A DNA stretch of 64,000 nucleotides from Shewanella cyperi (GCF_017354985.1 NZ_CP071501.1:1135501-1199500); one strand, 5' to 3'. Shown: positions 18,150 to 28,384, numbered from the stretch's first letter. Made by a program: numbers and translations. Notes: generated by a model from the sequence alone, not told the origin.

Positions 18150-20642
18150 ATGGCGAAACAAGCAGATGCTCAAGCAGACAAGTATGCAGCGACGGATGCG
18201 GGGCACACAGGTGAGCGCCTGCCACCCTGCGAGCCCTGTGAAGCGCTGGCGGCCACCCTCAATCGCCATCTGCGGGCGGGCCTGTGCCGGGATGAGCGCC
18301 GAGTGGAGGATCTGTTCCAGGCCCTGGCGCTGTCGGTGAAGGAGCAGCTGCTGGATGACTGGCGCGCCACCCGCAATGCCGACAACGATTACGGCCGGCG
18401 CCAGGTGGCCTATCTGTCGCTGGAGTTTCTGATGGGCCGCACCCTGGGCAATGCACTGCTGAACCTCGACCTCACGGACGAGGCCCGCCGCTGCCTGACC
18501 GAACATGCGGTGGCGCTGGAGACGGTGGAGGAGGCCGAGCACGACGCAGGCCTTGGCAACGGTGGCCTGGGACGGCTGGCGGCCTGCTTTCTCGACAGCT
18601 GTGCCAGCATGGACCTGGCGGTCACAGGCTACGGTATTCGCTACGAATACGGCATGTTCGCCCAGAAGATAGTCGACGGCTTCCAGATTGAGCGGCCGGA
18701 TCGCTGGCTCAAGGACGGCAATCCCTGGGAGGTGCGCCAGGCCCAGCGGGCGCTGACCGTGCCCTTCTTCGGCCACACCGAATCCTATGTGGACCGTAAC
18801 GGCCGGCGCCATATGCAGTGGGTCGGCACCCAGGACGTGCTGGCCGTGCCCCACGACATGCCGGTGCCCGGCTATCGCAATGGCCGCATCAATACCCTGA
18901 GGCTGTGGAAGGCCGAGGCCACAGATGATTTCGATCTGGAGGAATTCAACCAGGGCGATTATGCCGAGGCGGTGGCGCGCAAGAACCTGGCGGAGCAGAT
19001 TACCATGGTGCTCTATCCCAACGACGCCAGCGAGAACGGCAAGGAGCTGAGGCTGAGGCAGCAGTACTTTTTGTCCTCCGCCAGTTTGCAGGATCTGCTG
19101 CGCCGCTATGTGCGCCGTTTCGGCGAGGATTTCTCCCAGTTTGCCCGCCACAACGTGGTGCAGCTCAACGACACCCATCCGGCCATCGCCGTGCCCGAGC
19201 TGATGCGGTTGCTGATGGATGTCTATTGCCTGGAGTGGGATCAGGCCTGGGAAATCACCTGCCACACCATGGCATACACCAATCACACCCTGCTGCCGGA
19301 GGCGCTGGAGCGCTGGAGCGTGCGCACCCTGGGGCACATTTTGCCGCGCATTATGGAGATTATCTTCGAGATCAATGCCCGCTATCTGGACTCGGTGGCA
19401 CACCATTGGCCGGGGGACGGCCACAAGCTGGCGGCCATGTCCATCATAGAGGAGGGGCCGGAACCCCAGGTGCGTATGGCTTATCTCGCCATAGTGGCCA
19501 GCTTCTCGGTCAACGGGGTGGCGGCGCTGCACACCCGCTTGCTGAAAGACGGGCTGTTCCGCGACTTTTATGCCCTCTGGCCCGAGCGCTTTAACAACAA
19601 GACCAATGGTGTCACTCCCAGGCGCTGGCTGGCACACTGCAACCCGCGGTTGGCGGCGCTGCTGGACTCGCGCCTTGGCAGCGGCTGGAAGTCGGATCTG
19701 AGCCTGCTGTCGGGCCTCAATGCCTTCTGCGGCGACCGGGACTTTATCCACGCCTGGCGCGAGGTTAAGCAGGCCAACAAGCAGGCCCTGGCTGAGCTGG
19801 TGTCGCGGGAGTGCCAGGTGCAGTTTGACACTGCCATGCTGTTCGATGTGCAGGTCAAACGCATACACGAGTACAAGCGCCAGCTGCTCAACATACTGCA
19901 TGTGATCCACCTGTATCAGAAAATCCTCGCCGGTGACACTGAGCATATGGTGCCGCGCTGCGTGCTGATCGGCGGCAAGGCGGCGCCGGGCTATGCCATG
20001 GCCAAGCTGATCATCAAGCTGGCGGGCAACGTGGCCCACATGGTCAACTCAGATCCCCTGGTCACCCCCTGGCTGCGCTTTGCCTTCCTGCCAAATTACA
20101 ACGTCAGCGCCATGGAGCGCATCTGCCCCGGCACGGATCTGTCGGAGCAGATCTCCACCGCCGGCAAGGAGGCCTCGGGCACGGGCAATATGAAGTTCAT
20201 GATGAACGGCGCCCTCACCATAGGCACCCTGGACGGCGCCAACATAGAGATGATGGAAGAGGTGGGCGAGGACAATTTCTTCCTCTTCGGCCTCAGTGCC
20301 GACGAGGTGGCGGCCATGAAGCGGGACTACCGGCCCCAGGAGTTTATCCAGAGATCACCGGCGCTCAAGGCCGTGCTGGAGCTGATCAAGAGCGGTCATT
20401 TCAGCCTGCTGGAACCTGGGATCTTCGAGCCCCTGGTGCAGGCCATAGAGAGCCCCTGGGATCAGTGGATGCTGGCCGCCGACTTCGATGCCTATTGCCA
20501 GGCCCAGCACAGGGCCAACGAACTCTACCGCAATCCGGAGCGCTGGGCCGCCTGCAGCATACGCAATACCGCCGCCAGTGGCCGTTTTTCCAGCGATGTC
20601 ACCATTGCGAATTACCGCGATGAAATATGGAAGGGAGCCTGA
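18150..20642 (+). CDS. glgP: Glycogen/maltodextrin phosphorylase
   Basis: This PLP enzyme releases glucose-1-phosphate from chain ends. The start MAKQADAQ at 18150 has GGAG before it. The open frame extends 54 codons further up inside glgX but lacks a ribosome site. The protein has 830 residues. Family signatures are SLEFLMGRTLGNAL, EHDAGLGNGGLGRLAACF, the GYGIRYEYGMF stretch, KRIHEYKRQLLN and GTGNMKFMMNGALTIGT, where Lys682 should hold PLP. Its last ~55 bases are repeated imperfectly in the spacer before glgC (20662-20735). Confidence 0.95.
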   Translation: MAKQADAQADKYAATDAGHTGERLPPCEPCEALAATLNRHLRAGLCRDERRVEDLFQALALSVKEQLLDDWRATRNADNDYGRRQVAYLSLEFLMGRTLGNALLNLDLTDEARRCLTEHAVALETVEEAEHDAGLGNGGLGRLAACFLDSCASMDLAVTGYGIRYEYGMFAQKIVDGFQIERPDRWLKDGNPWEVRQAQRALTVPFFGHTESYVDRNGRRHMQWVGTQDVLAVPHDMPVPGYRNGRINTLRLWKAEATDDFDLEEFNQGDYAEAVARKNLAEQITMVLYPNDASENGKELRLRQQYFLSSASLQDLLRRYVRRFGEDFSQFARHNVVQLNDTHPAIAVPELMRLLMDVYCLEWDQAWEITCHTMAYTNHTLLPEALERWSVRTLGHILPRIMEIIFEINARYLDSVAHHWPGDGHKLAAMSIIEEGPEPQVRMAYLAIVASFSVNGVAALHTRLLKDGLFRDFYALWPERFNNKTNGVTPRRWLAHCNPRLAALLDSRLGSGWKSDLSLLSGLNAFCGDRDFIHAWREVKQANKQALAELVSRECQVQFDTAMLFDVQVKRIHEYKRQLLNILHVIHLYQKILAGDTEHMVPRCVLIGGKAAPGYAMAKLIIKLAGNVAHMVNSDPLVTPWLRFAFLPNYNVSAMERICPGTDLSEQISTAGKEASGTGNMKFMMNGALTIGTLDGANIEMMEEVGEDNFFLFGLSADEVAAMKRDYRPQEFIQRSPALKAVLELIKSGHFSLLEPGIFEPLVQAIESPWDQWMLAADFDAYCQAQHRANELYRNPERWAACSIRNTAASGRFSSDVTIANYRDEIWKGA

Positions 20643-20735
20643 GATGTCTGTTAGCTGGCCTTTTTTCCAGCGATGTCACCATAGCGAACTATTGCCACTT
20701 AGCGCGATGAAATATGGAAGGGAGCCTGATGCGAT
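20585..20735. repeat. Duplicated glgP 3' end in the glgP-glgC spacer
   Basis: The end of glgP from 20585 (tttttccagcgatgtcacca) to the stop and gatg at 20646 recurs at 20662-20735, with a roughly 12-base insertion and a few changes. Both copies share gatgaaatatggaagggagc followed by ctga. The second copy lies outside the coding region. Its ribosome-site-like ggaaggg is then followed by a short frame starting at 20734 that encodes 24 residues and ends at 20808, overlapping the glgC start. This is a clear segmental duplication. Confidence 0.85.
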
Positions 20736-20794
20736 GCGAAAACGTTTGGTTTTGAAAAGGAACCCGAAGATGAGTTGTCTGACCCAAGGAGTAC

Positions 20795-22069
20795 ATGTCT
20801 ATGCCTAATTCCAGCCCCCGCTACATCAGTAACCTGACCCGGGAAACCTATGCGCTGATCCTCGCCGGTGGCCGGGGTTCGCGCCTGCACGAACTCACCG
20901 ATTGGCGCGCCAAGCCGGCGCTGTATTTCGGCGGCAAGTTCAGGATCATCGACTTTCCCCTGTCCAACTGTATCAACTCGGGCATTCGCCGGGTGGGGGT
21001 GGTGACCCAGTACAAATCCCACTCCCTTATCCGCCACGTGATGCGCGGCTGGGGCCATTTCAAGAAGGAGCTGGGGGAGTCGGTGGAAATCCTGCCCGCT
21101 TCCCAGCGCTACTCGGAAAACTGGTATCAGGGCACGGCCGATGCCGTATTCCAGAACATAGACATTATCCGCCACGAGCTGCCCAAGTACGTGATGATCC
21201 TCTCCGGGGATCACGTCTATCGCATGGACTATGCCGGCCTGCTGGCGGCCCATGCCGAGTCCGGTGCCGACATGACAGTCTCCTGCCTGGAGGTGCCTGT
21301 GGCCGAGGCCGCCAATGCCTTCGGGGTGATGGAGGTGGACGAGAGCAATCGCATCCTGGGGTTCGAGGAAAAACCGGCGCAGCCTCGCAGCCTGCCGGGC
21401 AATCCCGAGCTGTGCCTGGCCTCCATGGGCAACTATGTGTTCAACACCGAATTTCTGTTTGAGCAGCTGAAAAAGGATGCCCAGAACGCCGACTCGGACC
21501 GGGATTTCGGCAAGGACATCATCCCGGCCATCATAGAGCAGCACAAGGTGTTCGCCTATCCATTCAAGAGCGCCTTTCCCAATGAGCAGGCCTACTGGCG
21601 CGATGTGGGCACCCTGGACTCCTTCTGGCAGGCCAATATGGAGCTGCTGTCACCGACCCCGGCACTGAACCTGTACGACGCCAAGTGGCCCATCTGGACC
21701 TATCAGGAGCAGCTGCCTCCGGCCAAGTTTGTCTTTGATGACGATGAGCGCCGCGGCATGGCGGTGGACTCAGTGGTATCCGGCGGCTGCATCATCTCAG
21801 GCGCCACTGTGCGCCACAGCGTGCTGTTCAACGAGGTGCGGGTCTGCTCCTTCTCGACGGTGGAAAACTCTGTGGTGTTGCCTGATGTGGTGGTGCTGCG
21901 CCACTGCAAAATCAAGAACGCCATCATCGATCGCGGCTGCATTATTCCCGAGGGCATGGTCATCGGCTACAACCACGACCAGGACAGGGCCAAGGGCTTC
22001 CGGGTGTCCGAGAAGGGGGTGGTGCTGGTGACCCGCGACATGCTGGGCCTGCCGGTGGGCTACGAATAA
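20795..22069 (+). CDS. glgC: Glucose-1-phosphate adenylyltransferase
   Basis: GlgC makes ADP-glucose, the committed step of glycogen synthesis. The 424-residue protein has the nucleotide-binding signature [16 protein letters not shown] and [21 protein letters not shown]. It also has [11 protein letters not shown], the [14 protein letters not shown] site and the sugar-phosphate segment GFEEKP. The C-terminal left-handed beta-helix, site of allosteric control, is in [27 protein letters not shown] precedes the ATG at 20795, which a 24-residue upstream frame overlaps. The N-terminal [14 protein letters not shown] is normal for gammaproteobacterial GlgC. Confidence 0.96.
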   Translation: MSMPNSSPRYISNLTRETYALILAGGRGSRLHELTDWRAKPALYFGGKFRIIDFPLSNCINSGIRRVGVVTQYKSHSLIRHVMRGWGHFKKELGESVEILPASQRYSENWYQGTADAVFQNIDIIRHELPKYVMILSGDHVYRMDYAGLLAAHAESGADMTVSCLEVPVAEAANAFGVMEVDESNRILGFEEKPAQPRSLPGNPELCLASMGNYVFNTEFLFEQLKKDAQNADSDRDFGKDIIPAIIEQHKVFAYPFKSAFPNEQAYWRDVGTLDSFWQANMELLSPTPALNLYDAKWPIWTYQEQLPPAKFVFDDDERRGMAVDSVVSGGCIISGATVRHSVLFNEVRVCSFSTVENSVVLPDVVVLRHCKIKNAIIDRGCIIPEGMVIGYNHDQDRAKGFRVSEKGVVLVTRDMLGLPVGYE

Positions 22070-22113
22070 GGCGCTTTTCGTTATGTGTGCCTGTGTGTAG
22101 GAATTGAAGGGGA

Positions 22114-23691
22114 ATGGGATTGAAGTCAGTGTTGTTGTTGGCGGCTGAAAACGCCGTATTGAAAGGTGCCAAGGTGGGCGGCATGGCCGATGTGATTGGC
22201 GACTTGCCCGCCGCCCTGGAGCAGGTGGACATTGCCGCCTCTGTGCTGATGCCGGGCTACGGCTTTCTGGCAAGCCGTCACGGTGCCGCCCTGGTGGCAG
22301 AGTTTGTTGTGCCGTTCCGGGATGGTCATTGGTCCATGCGTCTGTCCATCTTGCCGCACCCCAAGGCGCAATCGGCACGGATTTACCTTATCGACGGTCC
22401 CAGCCTGGATGCGGCGCCGTCCGCGCTCTACCACCAGAGCAGTCCCCAGCGGCCCTTTGCCGATGATGCCGACCGTTTCGCCCTGTTCGGCGTCGCGGCG
22501 GCCACCGCCCTGTGCAATGGCCTGGTGCCCATGCCCGATGTGCTGCATCTGCATGACTGGCATATGGGGGCCTTTGCGCTGCTGCGGGCCTTCGACCCAA
22601 GGTATCTCGCTCTCAGGGACATACCGGCTGTGCTGACGGTCCACAATCTGGCGCTGCAGGGCACCCGGCCCCTGGCCCAGGAGTCCTCCTCGCTGGCGGC
22701 CTGGTTCCCGGCCCTGTTTGCCTCCCTCGACGGCGCTCAGCTGGCCCAGCTGGCAGACCGGCGCTACGGCGGCTGCATCAATCCGCTGCGCGCCGCCATC
22801 AATCTGGTGGACAGGGTGCATCTGGTGTCGCCCCACTACTGCGAGGAGGTGCTGCTGCCCTCAAGGCCCGAGGCGGGCTTTATCGGCGGCGAGTCGCTGG
22901 AGCTGGATTTGGCGCGCCACAGGGACAGGGGCACTTTGGTGGGGATACTCAATGGCTGCAACTATGACAATGACGGCAATCCTTCAGTGAGGCCAACGGC
23001 CTCAGAGCTGGTGCGCACCATAAAGCGGACCCTGATCCGGGTGCAGGCCCACAGACGGGAGGTGGCGGCGGTGGACTTTATCGCCGCCGCCCGCCTGCCT
23101 GAACTGTTCGACAATGAGCAGGCCTTTGTTATCAGTTCAGTGGGCCGGCTCACCGCCCAGAAGGTGCAAATATTGCGGCAGAGGCGCGGCAGCGGCGAGA
23201 CTGTGCTGGAAGCGCTGCTGGCGCAGCTGCGGGCCTGGCGCCCGGATGCCCGGCTCATCATGCTCGGCAGCGGCGATGAGGACATAGGTCGGGAGTTTCA
23301 GGCAATAGCGGCGCAGCAGGATAACTTCCTGTTTATCAACCACTATGATGAAGCCCTGTCCGAGGCTTTGTATCTGCGGGGCGATCTGTTCCTGATGCCA
23401 AGCTCCTTCGAGCCCTGCGGCATCAGCCAGATGCTGGCCATGCGTGCCGGTCAGCCCTGTCTGGTGCATGGCGTCGGCGGTCTGGTGGACACGGTTAGCC
23501 ATGGCCATAACGGCTGGTCGTTTCAGGGCGAGACCCCTCTGGCCCAGGGAGAAGCGCTGCTGGCACGCCTCGCGGAGCTGCTGCCCCTGGTGGGCTCGGA
23601 TACCTGGCGTCAGGTGGCCGCCAACGCCGCCGCCAGCCGTTTCGACTGGCCCGCCCAGGCCCGGCAATATGCCGATTTGCTGTATGCCTGA
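22114..23691 (+). CDS. glgA: Glycogen synthase (ADP-glucose type)
   Basis: GlgA extends alpha-1,4 chains from ADP-glucose. This GT5 protein has the ADP-glucose Lys motif as KGAKVGGMADVIGDLPAAL, LHLHDWHMG near residue 145 and the catalytic C-terminal pattern VISSVGRLTAQK..., LMPSSFEPCGISQMLAMRAG. At 525 residues it is slightly longer than E. coli GlgA (477), because of loops in the N-terminal half. The annotated ATG lies almost on top of the GAAGGGG site. A TTG six bases later (22120) has better spacing and would begin KSVLLLAAEN, the usual N-terminus. It ends the enzyme part of the cluster. Confidence 0.93.
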   Translation: MGLKSVLLLAAENAVLKGAKVGGMADVIGDLPAALEQVDIAASVLMPGYGFLASRHGAALVAEFVVPFRDGHWSMRLSILPHPKAQSARIYLIDGPSLDAAPSALYHQSSPQRPFADDADRFALFGVAAATALCNGLVPMPDVLHLHDWHMGAFALLRAFDPRYLALRDIPAVLTVHNLALQGTRPLAQESSSLAAWFPALFASLDGAQLAQLADRRYGGCINPLRAAINLVDRVHLVSPHYCEEVLLPSRPEAGFIGGESLELDLARHRDRGTLVGILNGCNYDNDGNPSVRPTASELVRTIKRTLIRVQAHRREVAAVDFIAAARLPELFDNEQAFVISSVGRLTAQKVQILRQRRGSGETVLEALLAQLRAWRPDARLIMLGSGDEDIGREFQAIAAQQDNFLFINHYDEALSEALYLRGDLFLMPSSFEPCGISQMLAMRAGQPCLVHGVGGLVDTVSHGHNGWSFQGETPLAQGEALLARLAELLPLVGSDTWRQVAANAAASRFDWPAQARQYADLLYA

Positions 23692-23774
23692 TGTCCCCTG
23701 AGTCGCTGTGGATATCTGCTACACTCAATTGATAAAAAAGAGGTAAACACACGGCTAAGGGGATAGGGCGCTTC

Positions 23775-26700
23775 ATGGAGCAGGGCATTTTCTTTCCGTT
23801 GATCCAGAACGCGGCCCTGCTGCTGGCGTTGGTGTTCGTCTATGACGCCATTCCCCGCCGTCACAAACGCAAGTACTTCCTGCTCTGGCGCCTCGGCATA
23901 GGGGTTATCGTCGGCGCCATCGGCATGACAATCATGTCGACACCCTGGGTTTTTGCCCCCGGCATCATCTTCGATACCCGCTCGGTACTCCTGGCCGTCT
24001 CCGGTTTGTTTTTCGGTGGCCTGCCCACCACGGTTGCCGTGATCATGACGGCTGCCTATCGCTACGCCATCGGCGGCCCAGCGGTATGGATAGGCATAGC
24101 TGTCATCATCTCCAGTGGCGCCGTGGGGGCCCTGTGGCGCAGTCGCCGTAAATCCATGCTGGCATCCATGGGCTGGGGCGAGCTCTATGGCATAGGTTTC
24201 CTGGTACATCTTATCATGCTGTCCTGGATGTTGTTTTTGCCCTGGGAGACGGCCAAGGGAGTACTGACACAGATCACCCTGCCGGTGCTGACCATATACC
24301 CGCTGGCAACCATGATGGTGGGGCGCTTGCTGTCGCGGCGTATCGAAATTGAGCGGGATGACAAGATGCGCCTGCAGGATGACTTCCTGTTCCGCTCCCA
24401 GTTCGACGCCGGCAACATAGGCATAGCCATAGGCACGGTCGACAAGTGCTGGATCAAGGTCAATTCGCGCCTGTGCCAGATGTTCAAATACAGCGAAAAG
24501 GAGCTGCTGCGTCTGGGCTGGGATCAGCTGTCACACCCGGACGATCTCTATACCGACACCCAACAGTTCGAACGCCTGCTGCTGGGGGAGATTGACCAGT
24601 ACGAGCTCAAGAAACGTTTCTTCGCCAAAGACGGCACCCTGGTCTACACCCTGATGAGCGTCTCCTGCAAACGCAGTGGCGGACGGGTGCAACTGGTGAT
24701 CGCCGGCTTTCTGGATATCACTGAGCAGACCCTGGCGGAGCAGTCGGTCAGCGCCAGTCGCGAGCAACTGCAGCTGGTGCTCGACAGCGGCGAGCTGGGT
24801 TTTTGGGACTGGGATATCCCCAGGGATGACGTTATTCGCAATGAGCGCTGCGCCCAGATGCTGGGAGTCAGCCATAACGAGTTGATGGAAAACCACAGGA
24901 TCTGGGTAAACGCCATCCATCCCGACGACAGGGTGGAAATGCTCAGGGCCATGGAGCTGCATTTACAGGGCCGTACCGCCAGCTATAGCATTGATTACCG
25001 GTTGAAAACCGCCGATGGCACCGAGCGTTGGATCCGCGATCGGGGCCGGGTGGTGGCCAGTGACGGGCAGGGCAAACCCTTGCGTATGTGCGGCATTCAT
25101 GTGGACATCACCCAGAGTCGCAAACAACAGGAGTCCCTGGAGCTGGCGGCCTCGGTCTACAACAGTTCCAGCGAGGCCATGAGTGTGCTCGACGCCAAGG
25201 GCCACATCATCACCATCAATGCGGCCTTTTCCCGAATTACTGGCTACAACGAAAGCGAGGTTCAGGGGCAACATGTGTCCCTGTTCAACTGCGATACCAA
25301 CGGTGAAAATTTCTATCGCGAGATGAACCAACAGTTGCGTGAAAAGGGCCACTGGCAGGGAGAAATGTGGCAAAAACGCAAAAACGGCGACGAGTATCTG
25401 ATCTGGCTGACGGTCAATACCATTTACGACCGCCAGCACAGGCCACACCGGCGGGTGGCGCTGTTCTCGGATATCACTGAAATGAAGCAGCAGGAGCAGC
25501 TGATCTGGCAGCAGGCCAATTACGATCCGCTGACCGGCTTGCCGAACCGGCGTATGTTGCTCGACTACCTGGGACGGGAAATCATTGCCTGCGAGCGGCG
25601 CAAGCGTCACTTTGCCCTCTTGTTTCTTGATTTGGACTTCTTCAAGGAAATCAACGACACCCTAGGCCATGACATGGGTGATCAGCTGCTGGTTGAGTGC
25701 AGTCGCCGCCTGCAACTGTGCGTGCGCGATTCGGACGTGGTGGCACGCCTGGGGGGCGATGAGTTTACCGTGATCCTGCGGGACATTGCCGATCAATCCG
25801 GGGTCGAGCGGGTGGCGGCCCAGATCCTCAAGGCCCTGGCCGAACCCTATCAACTGGGGGAGCACACCAGTTACATCAGCGCCAGTATCGGCATTACCCT
25901 GTATCCCGAGGATGCCGACAGCCGCGAGGCGCTGCTGAAACACGCCGACCAAGCCATGTATGCCGCCAAGGCCCAGGGCCGCAACCGCTTCAACTTCTTC
26001 ACCCCCTCAATGCAGGAATATGCCCATTTCCGCATGCACCTTATTCAGGACTTGCGTTTGGCTGTGGAGCGGCAGGAGTTCAGCCTGTTTTTCCAACCGA
26101 TAGTGGAGCTGAAAAGCGGCGACATTCACAAGGCCGAGGTGCTGCTGCGCTGGCAGCATGAGACCCGCGGCTATGTTTCACCGGCGGACTTTATTCCCGT
26201 GGCCGAGGAGACAGGCCTTATTCTGGAGATAGGTGCCTGGGTGCTGGAACAGGCGGCAAGACAGAGTAAGGAATGGCAACAAAAACATGAACGTATAGTG
26301 CAGCTCAGTATCAACAAGTCACCAATCCAGTTCCGTGATGAGGGGGAATATTTCAGCCGCTGGATGTCACTGCTTAAGGAGCTGCAATTGGGGCCCGGCG
26401 GCATATGTGTTGAGATCACCGAGGGTCTGCTGCTCGACGCCGCCACCGGGGTATCGGATAAGCTGCTGGCTTACCGCGATGCCGGCATTCAGGTGGCCCT
26501 GGATGACTTTGGCACCGGCTATTCCTCTTTGGCCTACCTGAAAAAGTTCGATATAGATTATTTGAAAATCGATCAGTCCTTTATCCGCAATCTGGTGGAT
26601 GATTCCAGCGATCATTCCCTGTGCGAGGCCATTATCGTCATGGCCCATAAACTCGGGATGAAGGTGATAGCCGAAGGGGTCGAGAGCGAGGACCAGCGTG

Positions 26701-26813
26701 AACTGCTGCGTAACATGGGCTGCGACTATGCCCAGGGCTACCTGTTCTCCCGTCCCATGAGCGCCGCCGAGTTCGAGCAAGAGTTCCTGCTGGATGCCAA
26801 GGCCAATGCCTGA
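23775..26813 (+). CDS. Membrane PAS-GGDEF-EAL c-di-GMP protein
   Basis: The 1012-residue protein starts with five to six hydrophobic helices in residues 1-195, resembling the 5TM receptor domain of LytS-type sensors. Three PAS domains follow, at about 205-320, 325-450 and 455-575. The GGDEF domain shows an intact GGDEF at 660-664 and an inhibitory-site-like RDSD five residues before it. The EAL domain has AEVLLRW near 786, DDFGTGYSSL near 909 and KIDQSF. The EAL triplet reads EVL, and SINKSPIQF replaces the usual VNLSP. Synthase activity is likely and phosphodiesterase activity plausible. It follows glgA by 84 bases. Confidence 0.92.
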   Translation: MEQGIFFPLIQNAALLLALVFVYDAIPRRHKRKYFLLWRLGIGVIVGAIGMTIMSTPWVFAPGIIFDTRSVLLAVSGLFFGGLPTTVAVIMTAAYRYAIGGPAVWIGIAVIISSGAVGALWRSRRKSMLASMGWGELYGIGFLVHLIMLSWMLFLPWETAKGVLTQITLPVLTIYPLATMMVGRLLSRRIEIERDDKMRLQDDFLFRSQFDAGNIGIAIGTVDKCWIKVNSRLCQMFKYSEKELLRLGWDQLSHPDDLYTDTQQFERLLLGEIDQYELKKRFFAKDGTLVYTLMSVSCKRSGGRVQLVIAGFLDITEQTLAEQSVSASREQLQLVLDSGELGFWDWDIPRDDVIRNERCAQMLGVSHNELMENHRIWVNAIHPDDRVEMLRAMELHLQGRTASYSIDYRLKTADGTERWIRDRGRVVASDGQGKPLRMCGIHVDITQSRKQQESLELAASVYNSSSEAMSVLDAKGHIITINAAFSRITGYNESEVQGQHVSLFNCDTNGENFYREMNQQLREKGHWQGEMWQKRKNGDEYLIWLTVNTIYDRQHRPHRRVALFSDITEMKQQEQLIWQQANYDPLTGLPNRRMLLDYLGREIIACERRKRHFALLFLDLDFFKEINDTLGHDMGDQLLVECSRRLQLCVRDSDVVARLGGDEFTVILRDIADQSGVERVAAQILKALAEPYQLGEHTSYISASIGITLYPEDADSREALLKHADQAMYAAKAQGRNRFNFFTPSMQEYAHFRMHLIQDLRLAVERQEFSLFFQPIVELKSGDIHKAEVLLRWQHETRGYVSPADFIPVAEETGLILEIGAWVLEQAARQSKEWQQKHERIVQLSINKSPIQFRDEGEYFSRWMSLLKELQLGPGGICVEITEGLLLDAATGVSDKLLAYRDAGIQVALDDFGTGYSSLAYLKKFDIDYLKIDQSFIRNLVDDSSDHSLCEAIIVMAHKLGMKVIAEGVESEDQRELLRNMGCDYAQGYLFSRPMSAAEFEQEFLLDAKANA

Positions 26814-26890
26814 CTTTCATGCTTGCCCCATCGGGCGTATACTCGCCGCCTTTGTTTTTACCCCAGTCACCGAAATTAGGACACCCCTCC

Positions 26891-28309
26891 ATGAGCTTTG
26901 AACAACTCGGCCTTGACCAGCCCTTGCTGCATGCCGTTGCCGATGTGGGTTATCGGCAGCCGACTCCGATACAGCAACAGGTGATCCCCGAGGCGCTCAA
27001 GGGGCGGGACATGTTGGCCTGCGCCCGCACAGGCACGGGCAAAACAGCGGCCTTTTTGCTGCCGCTGCTGCAAAGGCTAAATGCCTCATCGGCACAGGAA
27101 CAGGCACAGGCCAACGCTGGGCCAAGAGCCCTGGTGCTGGTGCCGACCCGGGAGTTGGCCCAGCAGGTGGCCCTGGCCGCCGAGCGCTACAGCCAGGCCA
27201 CTGCGCTGCGGACCCTGGCGGTGTACGGCGGTGCCAACATTCGTCCCCAGGCCAGGGCACTGGCGAGCGGAATTGACCTCCTGGTGGCAACCCCGGGACG
27301 GCTGTTCGATCTGGTCAATCATTTCGGACTGCGCCTGGATGCGGTTTCGGTTCTGGTGGTCGATGAGGCCGACCGCATGCTGGATCTGGGCTTTGTGCGT
27401 GATATTCACAAATGCCGGGCCCTGATAGCCGCCGAGCACCAGACCCTGTGCTTTTCTGCCACCTTCGACGCCAGGGTGCAGGCGCTGGGACGGGAGCTGC
27501 TGCGGGATCCCCTGTGGATCCAGGCGACGGCCACTGAGGCCGAGGGCAAACTCAGCCAGCAGGTGTGGCAACTGGACAGCCGGCGGCGCAGTGAGTTTCT
27601 GGCCGAGCTCATTGGCCGCAACAACTGGCAGCAGGTGCTGGTGTTTGTCGCCTCCCGGCAGCAGGCAGGGCAACTGTGCCAGGAGTTGAAACTCGATGGT
27701 CTCAAGGCCGAAGAGTTCCACGGTGAGCGCACTCAGGGGGCACGCAACAGGGCCCTTGACGCTTTCAAGGAGGGCAAGCTCAGGGTGCTGGTGGCAACCG
27801 ATGTGGCGGCCCGGGGCCTGCATATCGAGGCCTTGCCCGTGGTGGTCAACTTTGGCCTGCCGGAGGCCGACGAAGACTTCACCCACAGGATAGGCCGCAG
27901 CGCCCGCGCCGGTCAGGATGGCCTGGCGCTGACTTTGGTGACTGCCAAGGAGTTGCCGCGTTTGAAGCTGATTGCGGCCAAGGCCGGCATTGCGCTGCCC
28001 GACGCGGCATTTCCTGCCGGTTATGAGCCGGGGGCGCCGTTGCCGGCCCGTTACCGGGAATTGCCACCCGAGGGGGGCGCTGTCGCCGGTGGCTACCGGG
28101 AAGACAAACCGCGGCGGCGCTCGGATGCCCGGGGCCCAGGTAACAGTAGCTCTGGAAACAGAGGCTCAGGTAGCAGTAGCCAAGGAAACAGGGGCTCAGG
28201 TAACAGAGGCTCAGGTAACAGAAACCCCGATAGCAGGGGTGACAACCTTAATAGGAAAGCTTTCGGCGCACCCGGGAAAAAATCCCCCGGCGGCAAAGCC
28301 GGTCGCTGA
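26891..28309 (+). CDS. rhlE: DEAD-box RNA helicase (RhlE type)
   Basis: All core helicase motifs are present: the Q motif (FEQLGLDQPL...YRQPTPIQQQ), ARTGTGKT, PTRELAQQ, GGANI, TPGRL, DEADRML, SAT, VLVFVASRQQA, VATDVAARGLHIE and HRIGRSARAG. RhlE helicases remodel rRNA and mRNA structures. The start MSFEQLG at 26891 is the usual N-terminus; the frame is open upstream but has no start signal. The 472-residue protein ends in a low-complexity basic Gly/Ser/Asn/Arg tail (about residues 417-455) built from a 15 bp DNA repeat, likely an RNA-binding tail. The tail length may vary between strains. Confidence 0.92.
   Translation: MSFEQLGLDQPLLHAVADVGYRQPTPIQQQVIPEALKGRDMLACARTGTGKTAAFLLPLLQRLNASSAQEQAQANAGPRALVLVPTRELAQQVALAAERYSQATALRTLAVYGGANIRPQARALASGIDLLVATPGRLFDLVNHFGLRLDAVSVLVVDEADRMLDLGFVRDIHKCRALIAAEHQTLCFSATFDARVQALGRELLRDPLWIQATATEAEGKLSQQVWQLDSRRRSEFLAELIGRNNWQQVLVFVASRQQAGQLCQELKLDGLKAEEFHGERTQGARNRALDAFKEGKLRVLVATDVAARGLHIEALPVVVNFGLPEADEDFTHRIGRSARAGQDGLALTLVTAKELPRLKLIAAKAGIALPDAAFPAGYEPGAPLPARYRELPPEGGAVAGGYREDKPRRRSDARGPGNSSSGNRGSGSSSQGNRGSGNRGSGNRNPDSRGDNLNRKAFGAPGKKSPGGKAGR
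28139..28228 (+). repeat. Six 15 bp tandem repeats coding for the RhlE tail
   Basis: Six units of the type ggtaacagaggctca, in phase with the reading frame, encode G-N/S-S/R-G/S-S pentapeptides. The units start at 28139, 28154, 28169, 28184, 28199 and 28214. Confidence 0.8.
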
Positions 28310-28384
28310 GCGCCTGGCCCTGTGTGGCTGGCCCCCTTTGAGGCTGTTATGCTGGGCGCCAAACGCTGATATTCCAGGAATTCC

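Noticed and set aside
28139..28228. CRISPR or minisatellite outside a gene
   Set aside because: The 15 bp units are in phase with the RhlE reading frame and encode its tail.
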